Shown piece after piece: positions 9,230 to 18,308 of a stretch of 64,000 nt of DNA (within the stretch, counting starts at the first letter, position 1; each line of letters starts with the position of its first letter). A program made the position numbers and the translations under genes. The stretch covers positions 4,836,001 through 4,900,000 of the forward strand of contig NZ_JBEJGY010000004.1 of the NCBI RefSeq assembly GCF_040253615.1, given 5' to 3'. This stretch comes from Streptomyces sp. Edi4 (GTDB lineage: Bacteria > Actinomycetota > Actinomycetes > Streptomycetales > Streptomycetaceae). Under the pieces are notes generated by a model. That model did no database searches, was not told the origin of the DNA, and saw nothing but the letters and a program-made list of their open reading frames with translations.

Positions 9230-10261
9230 TCACTTGTAGGTGGCCCGGATCGCGAGAGCCGGCGGCGGCACGTGTTCCAGGTCCACCACAGAACCCAGAG
9301 CAAGCAGTTGGTCGCCGCTGCGCGCGAGGAACCAGGGCAGTTGGCACGGGTTGTCCAGCGCGGGGTACTGCTGCCCCGCCGAGCAGGACTTGGCCTTGCC
9401 GAAACCTCGTGCCATGGCGGTCAGGCCGCCGGAAGGGTCGATGTGCACGAGGTACACGAAATCGGCGGGGCCCTTCTGCGGATCCCTCAGCACGCGCGCA
9501 TAAAGACCGCCGTCACCAGCCGGGGTCATGCCCTCGAACGCCATGTCGGAAAGTGGCGTGGAGGCCCCCGGCAGGCTGCCGTGCACCGTCACGGCCGACG
9601 GTGGGCGGCCCGGAGCGAGCACGTGAAGGCCAGAGACCAGGCCGTTGGTCGCGTAGACCGTTCCATTCGCCGTCACGGTTCCGCGCGATAGTCCTCGCTC
9701 GGTAGGGAAGGCGAAGATCTCGTCCGCCTTGCCGTCCTTGACGGACCACACGCTGTAGTTGTCGGTGACGATGACAGCGCCGTCCGGTCGTACCCCGATC
9801 GGCTCGGGACGGGTGAACGTGTGCGTAGACGGGAGGGGGGTCGCGGCGCCGCCGGGACGGACCCGCGAGAGCCCGTCGCGTCCGCCGGTCACCAGGGAGC
9901 CGTCCGGGGCGACGGCGAATCCGGAGTCGGCGCTGCGCGTCGCCACCTTCGCGAACTGGGTGACTCTGCCGTCCGATGTCATGCGCAGAATGGGCATGTC
10001 AGGGCTTTTGAAGCCGTCGGCCAGAAACACATTCCCCTTCCCGTCCGAGGCGACATGGCCGCTGGTGATGGAGGAGGCGCGGTTCAGGTCGTACTCCGTG
10101 CTCACGTCGCTCAGCGCGAAACTGGCCACCTTTCCGGGCTCTGCCACGGGAATTTTGGGGCCGTTCTCGGTCTTGTCGGCCGAACAGGAACCCAAGAACA
10201 GCGCGAGCGCACCGGCCATGGCGGCCGCGAGCATTCCCCGAGTGTGATTCTTATTTACCAT
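9230..10261 (-). CDS. Beta-propeller (NHL-like) lipoprotein
   Basis: 343 aa. ATG at 10261 gives a compact signal peptide ending in lipobox LGSC; the start overlaps the stop of the upstream gene by 11 bases and has GAGG 9 bases before it. The mature part consists of repeated blade-like units (for example GHVASDGKGNVFLADG, GFAVAPDGSLVTGG, IGVRPDGAVIVTDN, GTVTANGTVYATNG) typical of NHL/SMP-30-type propellers. Cysteines near the C-terminus may pair. Likely anchored on the outer membrane face as an interaction scaffold; the ligand is unknown. Coupled to the 688-aa type VII protein. Confidence 0.8.
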   Translation of the reverse strand: MVNKNHTRGMLAAAMAGALALFLGSCSADKTENGPKIPVAEPGKVASFALSDVSTEYDLNRASSITSGHVASDGKGNVFLADGFKSPDMPILRMTSDGRVTQFAKVATRSADSGFAVAPDGSLVTGGRDGLSRVRPGGAATPLPSTHTFTRPEPIGVRPDGAVIVTDNYSVWSVKDGKADEIFAFPTERGLSRGTVTANGTVYATNGLVSGLHVLAPGRPPSAVTVHGSLPGASTPLSDMAFEGMTPAGDGGLYARVLRDPQKGPADFVYLVHIDPSGGLTAMARGFGKAKSCSAGQQYPALDNPCQLPWFLARSGDQLLALGSVVDLEHVPPPALAIRATYK

Positions 10262-12317
10262 CAGGCGACACCTCGGCGTGGTCGAAGCCTCCATAGAAGG
10301 CGCCCTGGTAATCGTTGCCCGCTGAAGACGGCAGACGATTCCACCAGCCCTGGAAGTCGGTGTCTTTGATGGCATTAGCGGCGACGGTTCCTGTCTGTGG
10401 GTCGTACCAGGATGCTCCCGTGGGCGGAGGAACCGCGCCCGACCTGATCAATCCCTGGGCAATCGAAGAGGTGAAGGCAACCTTCTGATCCTTTGCGCTG
10501 TCCACGTTCAGTGCTTCTTGCTTCCCAGCATTGTCCGTAGAAAAGGGGTCCGTCTGGGGAGCGACGATCGTCCTTCCGATGACCGCCAGGTTCTGGGAGT
10601 ACTTGAGGCTCTTCTCGGCAATCTTCTGGCTGATCTTCGACGCGGCTTCGCCGAGGTTGGGGGCGGGCAAAAAGCCGAACAAGGTTCCTGCGGTGTCGAG
10701 GATGATCTTGTTGGTCTTGTGCTCCTCGTCGATCTGCTGTGCCTCGGTGTAGCTCTCCTTCACCTTCGCCTTCGTGAGCATTCCCGCGGTATTGCCGATG
10801 GCGGTCAGTGCCTTTTTCGGGTCCTTGCTTGCGGCGGCCTCCGAGACCTTCTCGTGCAGCGCCACGTCGAACATCGCCGCCGCGCCCGGGTTGTCCTTGG
10901 CGAACAGCCGCATGACTTTGACCGTGTCCGCGTTGTTGCCGATCAGGGAGTGATATCTGGTGGAGTAGCCAGCGGTGCCGCCCTCGGTGGACATCCCGGT
11001 GCCCCCCAGGTCGTCGGCCCAGGTCGCCGTGATGCCGGCCAGAGCGACAGCGGTGCCATTGGGGAACTTCGGGTATTCCTCCTTGTCGCTGCCCGAGCGT
11101 GCGTCGAAGAGGTCCTTCTGCTTCGCCGCTGCGGCAATGACATTGGCGGCAGCCATCCCGGACTCGTCGATGTGCCCCGGCGTCTGATCGGTTGCCGCAA
11201 GTGTGAGCACCCGGCGCACGCCGTCCGAATCGTCGTCCGACATCGATCCGGGCGTCTGCCACCGGAAGTCGACCAGTTCCTCGGCGAAGCGCTTCCCGGA
11301 ATCGTTGTTCCCCAGCAGGTGCCGCGAGGCATCCGCGTTCTCTCCGAGACGGTTGATGACGGCCAGAGTCGGGTCGTTGGCTTCGATGGCCGCGACGCGC
11401 TTCTGTGCGTCGAAAAAGTTCTCGTTATTGGGGCTGCCCGACAGTCCGATCGAGTCGTACCAAGCGTGTTTGGGATCCACGAACGCGGCTCCCGTGTAGC
11501 CGGCCATGGTGACCTGACCCTTGAAATACCTCGGTCGCATCGGATGGGCCTTGCGCCAGTCCAGCATCGCCCCGCCGACCTTGGTCAGCACGTCCGTGTC
11601 CCACGCGTCGCCCTTGGGCCCGTATTTGAAGAGCATGCCGACGGACCACATGTCGTCGCCGGGCGGGTTGGTGAGGGCCTTCGCGTACTCGGGGTTCGGG
11701 GGGATCTTGCCTGCGGTCTGGAGGGTGAAGATGCGGTTGATGCCCGTGGCGTACTGGGCGACGACGTTCTGCGAGTCCTTGCTGAGGACGTCGCCGCCGT
11801 GCGTTCCGTCCTCCTCGTGCAGCGCGCGGGGGACGCGGGCCGCGTCGACGACACCGCCCGCGTTGGCGAAAGCGGCCAGGTAGGTGGGGTCGTCCTGGTG
11901 GTCGGCGAGGGAGCGGGCGATGGCCTCGATGTCCTCGCGGGAGCTCGCGTCCTTGGGGTTGTCCAGCGCCTTCTTGAGCGTGGCGGCCTCCTGCTTGGCC
12001 TCCTTGGCGCTCTGGGCGTTGACGTCCGTCATGTCCCACGGGATGTTGATGATGTTCCCGTCCGGCGTGCAGAGGCCGGAGGCGTCGCCTTCGAGGAGCA
12101 GGCTGCGAGCCAGATCGGCGCGCTTGGACATGCTGCGGGCGTCGTCGCCCACGGCCTGCGTCTGCTGGCCGAGCAGGGACAGGTCGAGGCCGCTTTCCCA
12201 GGACGTGAAGTTCTTCCGGATCAGCGCCCCGTGTTTGGACAGCGCGCCCTCCAAGTCCTGGAGGCGGTCCGCGAGTTTGCGTACCCGCACCGGATCGACG
12301 CCGACGTAATCCCCCAT
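10251..12317 (-). CDS. Large type VII-associated protein with WXG-like N-terminus
   Basis: 688 aa. The first 80 residues look like a WXG-type hairpin (DPVRVRKLADRLQDLEGAL, then TSWESG at residues 39-44). The rest is mostly helical, with sections such as YLAAFANAGGVVDAARV and a Trp/Asp-rich C-terminus, and has no signal peptide or transmembrane segment. Proteins of this size with such an N-terminus are common in Streptomyces type VII loci and are plausible large substrates. The ATG at 12317 is chosen for the hairpin start; a GTG 6 codons upstream is possible. First gene of the minus-strand operon; its 3' end overlaps the propeller lipoprotein. Confidence 0.75.
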   Translation of the reverse strand: MGDYVGVDPVRVRKLADRLQDLEGALSKHGALIRKNFTSWESGLDLSLLGQQTQAVGDDARSMSKRADLARSLLLEGDASGLCTPDGNIINIPWDMTDVNAQSAKEAKQEAATLKKALDNPKDASSREDIEAIARSLADHQDDPTYLAAFANAGGVVDAARVPRALHEEDGTHGGDVLSKDSQNVVAQYATGINRIFTLQTAGKIPPNPEYAKALTNPPGDDMWSVGMLFKYGPKGDAWDTDVLTKVGGAMLDWRKAHPMRPRYFKGQVTMAGYTGAAFVDPKHAWYDSIGLSGSPNNENFFDAQKRVAAIEANDPTLAVINRLGENADASRHLLGNNDSGKRFAEELVDFRWQTPGSMSDDDSDGVRRVLTLAATDQTPGHIDESGMAAANVIAAAAKQKDLFDARSGSDKEEYPKFPNGTAVALAGITATWADDLGGTGMSTEGGTAGYSTRYHSLIGNNADTVKVMRLFAKDNPGAAAMFDVALHEKVSEAAASKDPKKALTAIGNTAGMLTKAKVKESYTEAQQIDEEHKTNKIILDTAGTLFGFLPAPNLGEAASKISQKIAEKSLKYSQNLAVIGRTIVAPQTDPFSTDNAGKQEALNVDSAKDQKVAFTSSIAQGLIRSGAVPPPTGASWYDPQTGTVAANAIKDTDFQGWWNRLPSSAGNDYQGAFYGGFDHAEVSPDGK

Positions 12318-13151
12318 GAGGACAATGCCTTTCACTTCGCTGTTGTTACGGCGGCACGACGTCCCGGGACGCGGCTTTGGCGGGCGATGCCGGCCGTGTC
12401 GGGCTCCCTGACTCGCCGCGCGCGATGCCCCCTGACGCCCCGTGGACCTTCGGCCTGTTCCACGATATGCGGTGCGGCCCGGCGTCCGCCCGGCGGGCAA
12501 CGGCCCGCGATCGTACGGTGTGAGGGGATTTACTCCGCTTCCTTTGGCAAACGAACGTTGATCCTTGACCTTGTCGTGGCCGAGGCGTCCGCAAGACCGA
12601 CGAATGAGTACGGGTACTCAGGACAGAAAGGCGGTCGGCGCCGAGGGTGGTGGCATCCGGTCGCCGCGTTCGCGTTGGCCGGATATGCCCGGTTGGGCGG
12701 GGTGCGTGGGGTGCGGGGCCGCTGAACAGGGCCGTGCCCTTCGGGCCGCTCCCGGGGCCGGCGGCGGACGGGCTCGGCGGCCGGCGCAGGCGGCGTGGGC
12801 GCTGGTCACGGGGCCGGACGTCGCGCCCGGTCTCGTAGGTTGCATAGTGATAACAGGTCACGGCGGCGCGGTCATGGGAGGGCCTTTCCGTCCGGGTTGT
12901 GGCGGTGTTGATGGGGCGTGCGATGTTCGCGATCTTTAACTCGCCTTGAGGTGACTATGGGCTGCTGCTACGGTGCGATCATGTGATCTGACAGTGTGGT
13001 CACGGCTCCGCGAACGGCTCGAAGGGCCGGGGCGGCCGGACCGGTTCAAGTCGTAATGGCCTGAAGTGGCTCGTATCGGTCCCCTGCGGGGTATGGCCGA
13101 TTTTGTTCAACTCGACGCTGTCGCAAAAGAATGACCACGGGGAGAAGCGAC
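12318..13151. other. Divergent intergenic region between type VII and Tad operons
   Basis: About 830 bases without a convincing gene. The open frames here are low-complexity (Arg/Gly/Ala) and lack third-position bias. It must carry both outward promoters; only the Tad-side one is recognisable. A TACGAT hexamer on the minus strand near 12500 could be a -10 box for the type VII operon but has no good -35. Confidence 0.6.
12946..12974 (+). promoter_or_regulatory. Candidate HrdB-type promoter of the Tad operon
   Basis: TTGAGG (12946-12951), a 17-base spacer, then TACGGT (12969-12974). Both boxes resemble housekeeping sigma boxes of Streptomyces. It lies about 180 bases upstream of the SAF-domain gene. 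Confidence 0.4.
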
Positions 13152-13919
13152 GTGAAGGTCCAGGAGCGCGGCGGGGCGGGGACGCACCGGGGGGCGGCGC
13201 CCGGCCAGGGGGTCGGCGAGCGGCTTCCGGCGCCGCCGCGCGAACGCAAGCCCGCCCTCGCGGCGCTCGCTGTTCTGCTCATCCTGATCGGCGCCCTCGG
13301 GGCGACCGTTCTGGTGCTGCGGGCCGGCGACCGGGTCGAGGTCTACAAGCTCAAGGGCGATGTCGCCGCCGGGCACTCCGTGTCCAAGGGCCAGCTCACC
13401 ACCGTGATGGTGGCCGCCGACAACGGCGTCGACTACATCTCGCCCAGCCAGTACAACGCCCTGACCAAGCTTCGGGCCAAGTCCAACCTCTACGCGGGCT
13501 CCGTCCTCGTGGGCCAGATGTTCGCGCCGGACGGGGGCCTCCAGGCCGGTCAGGCCGCAGTCGGTGTCTCGCTCAAGGAAGGCCAGTACCCGACCAACCT
13601 CAAGGACGGCGAGACGGTCGCCGTCTACCGCGTCGGCAACTCCGCCGGGTCGGGCGGGTCCAGTGCTTCGAGTGGTTCCAGTGGTTCCAGTGGTTCGGGC
13701 AAGGGGACGTCCGGTGGCGCCGCCAACTCCGGTTCCACCGGCGGCGGTTCACCGCTGGTCCAGCGTGCCGTGGTCAGCGACACCGCCGCCCAGGACAAGT
13801 CCTTCGGCAGCGGCAACCTCGCGCTCACCCTGACCGTGAACACCGCCGACGCCGCCGCCCTCGCCCAGGCCGCGTCCGCCGGCGAGGTCGCCGTCGTGCG
13901 CGTCGCGGGCAACGGCTGA
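13152..13919 (+). CDS. CpaB/RcpC-like SAF-domain pilus protein
   Basis: 255 aa. GTG at 13152 is chosen because GGGGAG lies 7 bases upstream; the ATG at 13131 has no ribosome site. One N-terminal transmembrane helix (ALAVLLILIGALGATVLVL) is followed by a SAF domain (VEVYKLKGDVAAGHSVSKGQ), a second beta domain, and a linker of Gly/Ser repeats (SSGSSGSSGSG) before the C-terminal domain. SAF proteins of Tad loci (CpaB/RcpC) sit at the cell envelope and assist pilus assembly. First gene of the Tad cluster; 48 bases separate it from the TadZ-like gene. Confidence 0.85.
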   Translation: MKVQERGGAGTHRGAAPGQGVGERLPAPPRERKPALAALAVLLILIGALGATVLVLRAGDRVEVYKLKGDVAAGHSVSKGQLTTVMVAADNGVDYISPSQYNALTKLRAKSNLYAGSVLVGQMFAPDGGLQAGQAAVGVSLKEGQYPTNLKDGETVAVYRVGNSAGSGGSSASSGSSGSSGSGKGTSGGAANSGSTGGGSPLVQRAVVSDTAAQDKSFGSGNLALTLTVNTADAAALAQAASAGEVAVVRVAGNG

Positions 13920-13967
13920 GTCGCGCGGCGACGCGGCGATCCGGCCAAGACAGAAGACGCGGAAGAC

Positions 13968-14780
13968 ATGGCGCTCATCGCACTCGCATCCGACAAGGGC
14001 TCTCCCGGTGTCACCACCGCGGCGCTCGCCGTGGCCGCCGTATGGCCCCGTCGCGTGCTGCTCGCCGAGACGGACCCGGCCGGCGGTGATCTGGTGTACC
14101 GCTGCACGGCCACCCACGGCGGTCCCCTCAACCCGAACACCGGGCTGCTCTCGCTGGCCGCGGCCGCCCGTCGCGGGCTCGCCGCCGACCAGCTGTGGGA
14201 CCACGCCCAGCCGATGGCCGGCGGCCTCGAACTGCTCGTCGGGCTCGGCACCGCCGAGCAGGCCGCGGGCCTCGCCGGCAGCTGGCCCACGCTCGGCCGG
14301 GCTTTCGCCTCGCTCGGGGAGTCCCCGCACGCCCCGGCCGACGTCATCGCCGACATCGGCCGGATCAGCGGGGGCTCGCCCGCCCTCGACCTGCTGCCGC
14401 ACGCCGCGCTGGCTCTGCTCGTCTCGCGTACCGAGCCCGAACATCTGGCCCGCGTACGGGACCGGGCCGCGGCGCTCTCCACCCATCTGCACGGGGGCCC
14501 GCGCGGCAACGCGCTCGCGACGCCGTTCATCGGCGTGATCCTCATCGCCGATGCCGGTGCGTCCGTCAAACTCGCCCACCAGGTCAACGACATGCTGGTG
14601 GCCGGCCAGGTGGGGGCACGCGTCGTCGGCACCCTCGCACACGACCCCTCGGGCGCCGCCCTGCTCGCCGGCCGCGGCCGCGGGCGCCTCGACAAGTCCC
14701 TGCTCATCCGCAGCGCGCGGAAGGTCTCAACCGACCTCTACCAGCAGTTCGGCGCCGCCTGGGCCGGGGCGGCCCGATGA
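13968..14780 (+). CDS. tadZ: TadZ/CpaE-like MinD-family protein with degenerate P-loop
   Basis: 270 aa. MinD/ParA-like ATPase fold that in Tad systems localises the pilus machine. The deviant Walker A reads DKGSPGVTT: the signature lysine position is Val (residue 15) and only the leading Lys of the KGG-type motif remains. ETDPAGGD is the equivalent of the Walker A' Asp region. The loss of the catalytic lysine suggests nucleotide binding without normal hydrolysis, as reported for some TadZ proteins. It overlaps tadA by ATGA at 14777-14780. Confidence 0.85.
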   Translation: MALIALASDKGSPGVTTAALAVAAVWPRRVLLAETDPAGGDLVYRCTATHGGPLNPNTGLLSLAAAARRGLAADQLWDHAQPMAGGLELLVGLGTAEQAAGLAGSWPTLGRAFASLGESPHAPADVIADIGRISGGSPALDLLPHAALALLVSRTEPEHLARVRDRAAALSTHLHGGPRGNALATPFIGVILIADAGASVKLAHQVNDMLVAGQVGARVVGTLAHDPSGAALLAGRGRGRLDKSLLIRSARKVSTDLYQQFGAAWAGAAR

Positions 14781-16084
14781 GCGTGGTCGACCACGCGCTG
14801 GTCAAACGGTTCCGCCAGGAGGCCGGCGACCGGATCGCCGAACAGCGACGCCTCGACCAGGTGCGCGGCGTCGCCGCCATGTCCAGCGAGGACGAGCGCC
14901 AGTACGCGCGCGCCGTCATCGCCCAGATACTGGAGGAGTACGCCCGTACGGAGATCAACTCCGGGCGTACTCCACTCGACGCGGAGACCGAGGAGCAGTA
15001 CGCCGCCGCCGTGCACGCCGCGCTCTTCGGCGTGGGCCGGCTCCAGCCGCTGCTCGATGACCCCGAGGTCGAGAACATCGACATCAACGGCTGCGACCAG
15101 GTCTTCGTCGGGTACGCGGACGGCCGCGAGGCCCGGGCGGACCCGGTCGCCGAGACCGACGAGGAACTGATCGAGCTCATTCAGGTGCTCGGTGCCTACT
15201 CCGGTCTCTCCTCGCGCCCCTTCGACTCGGCCAACCCGCAGCTGGACCTGCGGCTGCCGGACGGTTCGCGTCTGTCGGCCGTCATGGAGGTCGCCCGCCG
15301 GCCCGCCCTGTCCATCCGCCGGGCCCGCATGGGCAAGGTCTTCATGGCGGACCTGGTGGGCAACGGCACGCTCACGCCGGAGGTCGCGCACTTCTTGGCC
15401 TGTGCGGTCCGCGCCCGCAAGAACATCATGATCGCGGGCGCGACGAACGCGGGAAAGACCACGCTGCTGCGGGCGCTCGCCAATGAGATCCCCCAGCAGG
15501 AGCGGCTGATCACGGTGGAGCGGGCCCTGGAGCTCGGACTCGACCAGTTCCCCGAACTGCACCCCAATGTCGTGGCGTTCGAGGAGCGGCTGCCCAACTC
15601 CGAAGGGCTCGGCATGATCCCGATGGCGGACCTGGTGCGCCGTTCGCTGCGTATGAACCCCTCGCGCGTCATCGTCGGCGAAGTACTCGGCGACGAGATC
15701 GTCACCATGCTGAACGCCATGTCGCAGGGCAACGACGGTTCGCTCTCCACGATCCACGCCAACAGCTCCGCCGAGGTCTTCAACCGTATTTCCACCTACG
15801 CCCTCCAGGCGGCCGAGCGGCTGCCCATCGAGGCCAGCCAGATGCTGATCGCGGGCGCGGTGAACTTCGTCGTGTTCGTGGAGCGGCGCAACAACTACGA
15901 GAGCGGCGGCCGTCTTCAGCGCATGGTCACCTCGGTCCGCGAGGTGAACGGCTGCGACGGCCGCGTCCTGTCCAGCGAGGTCTTCGCCGAGACGCCGGAC
16001 GGGCGGGTCGTTCCGCACGCCCCCGTCTCCTGCGTCGAGGACCTTGCCGTGCACGGCTACCGGCCTTCCGGGGCCTGGGGGTGA
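14777..16084 (+). CDS. tadA: TadA/CpaF secretion ATPase
   Basis: 435 aa, type II/IV secretion-system hexameric ATPase powering Flp pilus extension. ATG overlaps the tadZ stop. Features: N-terminal helical domain, ENIDINGCDQVFV (CpaF signature), Walker A GATNAGKTT (residues 221-229), Asp box around ITVERALELGL, Walker B-like RVIVGEVLGDE, and His box STIHANS. Length is normal for the family and all key residues are present. Confidence 0.95.
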   Translation: MSVVDHALVKRFRQEAGDRIAEQRRLDQVRGVAAMSSEDERQYARAVIAQILEEYARTEINSGRTPLDAETEEQYAAAVHAALFGVGRLQPLLDDPEVENIDINGCDQVFVGYADGREARADPVAETDEELIELIQVLGAYSGLSSRPFDSANPQLDLRLPDGSRLSAVMEVARRPALSIRRARMGKVFMADLVGNGTLTPEVAHFLACAVRARKNIMIAGATNAGKTTLLRALANEIPQQERLITVERALELGLDQFPELHPNVVAFEERLPNSEGLGMIPMADLVRRSLRMNPSRVIVGEVLGDEIVTMLNAMSQGNDGSLSTIHANSSAEVFNRISTYALQAAERLPIEASQMLIAGAVNFVVFVERRNNYESGGRLQRMVTSVREVNGCDGRVLSSEVFAETPDGRVVPHAPVSCVEDLAVHGYRPSGAWG

Positions 16085-16094
16085 GCGGGGCCGC

Positions 16095-17078
16095 ATGAAC
16101 AACATTCCCTCCATGGGCGGTCTCTTCGAGGCCCAGACGCTCTTCGCTCTCGCGGCGGGTCTCGCGGTCGGCTGCGGGCTCGCCCTGCTCGTCGTCGCGA
16201 TCCGCGGCGTCGAGGCGAAGCCGGGCGGCCAGGACCGCCGGCGCGAACGCGTCGGTGAACTGGCGCAGTTCGTGGGCAAGCGCGGCTCGGTGGCCGTCGG
16301 CGTCGCCCTACTGGTGCTGCTGCTCACCCGGTGGACGGTGGCCGGTGTCGCCACCGGCCTGCTCGTTTTCTTCTGGGACCGGCTCTTCGGCGGCGCCGCG
16401 CAGGAGAAGGCCGCGATGAAGCGGGTCGAGGCGCTGGCAGCCTGGACCGAGTCGCTGCGGGACACCATCGCCGGCGCGGTCGGCCTCGAACAGGCCATCC
16501 CCGCGTCGGCCCGGGCCGCCGCACCCGCGCTTCGACCCCATCTCGACGCGCTGGTCGACCGGTTGCGGGCCCGCACGCCGCTGCCCGACGCGCTGCAACT
16601 GCTCGCCGACGAGATCGACGACGCGTCCGCGGACATCATCGTCGCGGCGCTCATCCTCAACGCGCGGCTGCGCGGCCCCGGCCTGCGCCAGGTGCTGGGG
16701 GCGCTCGCCAAGTCGGCCCGCGAGGAGATCGACATGCGCCACCGCGTGATGGCGCAGCGCTCCTCCACCCGGCGCAGTGTGCAGATCGTGGTCGGCGTGT
16801 CGATCGCGTTCGTCCTCGGGCTCTCCGTCTTCAACCGTGACTTCGTCGAGCCGTACAACTCGGCGGTCGGCCAGCTCGTGCTCGCCTGTGTCTGCGGTCT
16901 GTTCGCGCTCGGTTTCTGGTGGCTGCGCAAGCTGTCGGTGATCGAGACGCCGGACCGCTTCCTGGTGCGGAGCGAACCCGAGACCCGCTTCGTGCGCCCC
17001 GACGCCCCCACGGGCCGGGCCGGGAACCAGGACGGGGACGGCGCGCGTCCTGTCACCGCTGGGGAGGGAGCGCGGTGA
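16095..17078 (+). CDS. tadB: TadB-like inner-membrane platform protein
   Basis: 327 aa integral membrane protein with a type II secretion F domain. Hydrophobic segments lie at the N-terminus (TLFALAAGLAVGCGLALLVV, then VAVGVALLVLLL) and two in the C-terminal third, around the cytoplasmic helical domain (MKRVEALAAWTESLRDTIAG). Start ATG 16095 follows GCGGGG 10 bases after the tadA stop. Forms the membrane platform with TadC, which it overlaps by GTGA. Confidence 0.9.
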   Translation: MNNIPSMGGLFEAQTLFALAAGLAVGCGLALLVVAIRGVEAKPGGQDRRRERVGELAQFVGKRGSVAVGVALLVLLLTRWTVAGVATGLLVFFWDRLFGGAAQEKAAMKRVEALAAWTESLRDTIAGAVGLEQAIPASARAAAPALRPHLDALVDRLRARTPLPDALQLLADEIDDASADIIVAALILNARLRGPGLRQVLGALAKSAREEIDMRHRVMAQRSSTRRSVQIVVGVSIAFVLGLSVFNRDFVEPYNSAVGQLVLACVCGLFALGFWWLRKLSVIETPDRFLVRSEPETRFVRPDAPTGRAGNQDGDGARPVTAGEGAR

Positions 17079-18001
17079 GCGACATCATCACCGGGCCGGT
17101 ACTGATCGGCGCGGTTCTGGGTCTCGGCGTCTACGTCCTGATCAGAGCGCTGACGCGGACGAGGCGTTCGGCGGTCTCGCAGGTGGCGCGGATCGACGCG
17201 TTGCGCTCGTCGGGCAGCGTGTACACCCCGCCCTCCGAGGCACGGGCCTCGGGTGGGCTCGCGGGGCTGCGGGCGGGGATCGGCGCCAGGGTCGCGGAGC
17301 TGTACCTCAAGCAGGGCTGGGAGCAGCGCTCGATGCGCGCCGATCTGGCCGTGCTGGAGCGGAGCTGGGAGCGGTTCCTGGCCACCAAGGTGCTGCTCGG
17401 CGTCGCCGGCCTAGTCTTCGGCCCGCTGCTCTTCGTCATCGTCGCGGTACTCGGTTTCAGCAAGAGCCCGATCATCCCGGTCTGGCTCGCGCTCGTGTGC
17501 GGAGCGGTCTTCTTCTTCCTGCCCGATCTGGAGATCCGCCGGGACGCCACGGACAAGCGCCGTGATCTGCGCCGGGTCATCGGCGCCTATCTGGACCTGG
17601 TGGCGATGAACCTGGCGGGCGGGCGAGGGCTGCCCGAGGCGCTGATGGCGGCCGCAGAGGTCAGCGACGGATGGGCCCTGCGCCGGCTGCGCAACACCCT
17701 CGCCGACGCCAGGATCACCGGCACAAGCCAGTGGCTCGCCCTCGGGCGGCTCGGTGAGGAACTGGGCGTCGAGGAGCTCAAAGACCTGTCCTCCTCGCTC
17801 GCCCTGGTGGCGGACGACGGCGCGAAGGTACGCGAGTCCCTGGCGTCCCGCGCCGAAACGATGCGGCACCGGGAGATGGCCGAGATCGAGGGCGCGGCGG
17901 GTGAGAAGTCCCAGTCGATGCTCGTCGCCCAGTTGCTGCTCTGCGCAGGCTTCCTGGTCTTTCTGATCTTCCCCGCCGCCATGCGTGTCTTCCAGGTCTG
18001 A
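17075..18001 (+). CDS. tadC: TadC-like inner-membrane platform protein
   Basis: 308 aa, GTG start overlapping the tadB stop. One N-terminal transmembrane helix, a central pair (VLLGVAGLVFGPLLFVIVAV and PVWLALVCGAVFFFLP), a T2SSF cytoplasmic domain (YLDLVAMNLAGGRGLPEAL) and a C-terminal helix (LLCAGFLVFLIFPAAM). Partner of TadB in the Tad machine. Confidence 0.9.
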   Translation: MSDIITGPVLIGAVLGLGVYVLIRALTRTRRSAVSQVARIDALRSSGSVYTPPSEARASGGLAGLRAGIGARVAELYLKQGWEQRSMRADLAVLERSWERFLATKVLLGVAGLVFGPLLFVIVAVLGFSKSPIIPVWLALVCGAVFFFLPDLEIRRDATDKRRDLRRVIGAYLDLVAMNLAGGRGLPEALMAAAEVSDGWALRRLRNTLADARITGTSQWLALGRLGEELGVEELKDLSSSLALVADDGAKVRESLASRAETMRHREMAEIEGAAGEKSQSMLVAQLLLCAGFLVFLIFPAAMRVFQV

Positions 18002-18041
18002 GCACGCGCCCCCCACTTCCGTTGAGAGGAAACCAACCGTC

Positions 18042-18296
18042 ATGAACCGCCCGCAGTTCCCCAGGAACAGCCACCCGGCCGTCGACTTCCTGGTCACCTT
18101 CCTTCAGGGCCGCATCCAGCGGGCCCGTTCCGGCGAGCTCGACCGGGGGGCGTCCGCGGTCGAGTGGGTCATCATCTCCGCCGTCGTCGTGGCGATCGTC
18201 GGCGTGGTCGCCGCGGTCATCAACCAGGCCCTGAAGAGCGGCGCCACCAAGGTCGGCGACTGCATCAAGGGCGCGAGCGCCGACAAGACCTGCTGA
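18042..18296 (+). CDS. flp: Flp-like type IVb pilin
   Basis: 84-aa prepilin, the likely major pilus subunit. ATG follows GAGAGGA. A 37-residue leader ends in DRG, then ASAVEWVII: cleavage after Gly puts Glu at mature position 5, the hallmark needed for pilin assembly. A 20-residue hydrophobic helix follows, then a short polar tail with two Cys (GDCIKG and terminal KTC) that could form a loop. The prepilin peptidase at 25987 should process it. Confidence 0.88.
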   Translation: MNRPQFPRNSHPAVDFLVTFLQGRIQRARSGELDRGASAVEWVIISAVVVAIVGVVAAVINQALKSGATKVGDCIKGASADKTC

Positions 18297-18308
18297 GGCG
18301 CGGCTACT

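Noticed and set aside
12565..12939. Possible 124-aa gene in the type VII/Tad intergenic region
   Set aside because: Composition is Gly/Arg/Ala low-complexity without third-position bias or a ribosome site; it also ends just before the candidate Tad promoter.
13131..13151. ATG at 13131 as start of the SAF-domain gene
   Set aside because: No ribosome-binding site precedes it, while GGGGAG is well spaced for GTG 13152.
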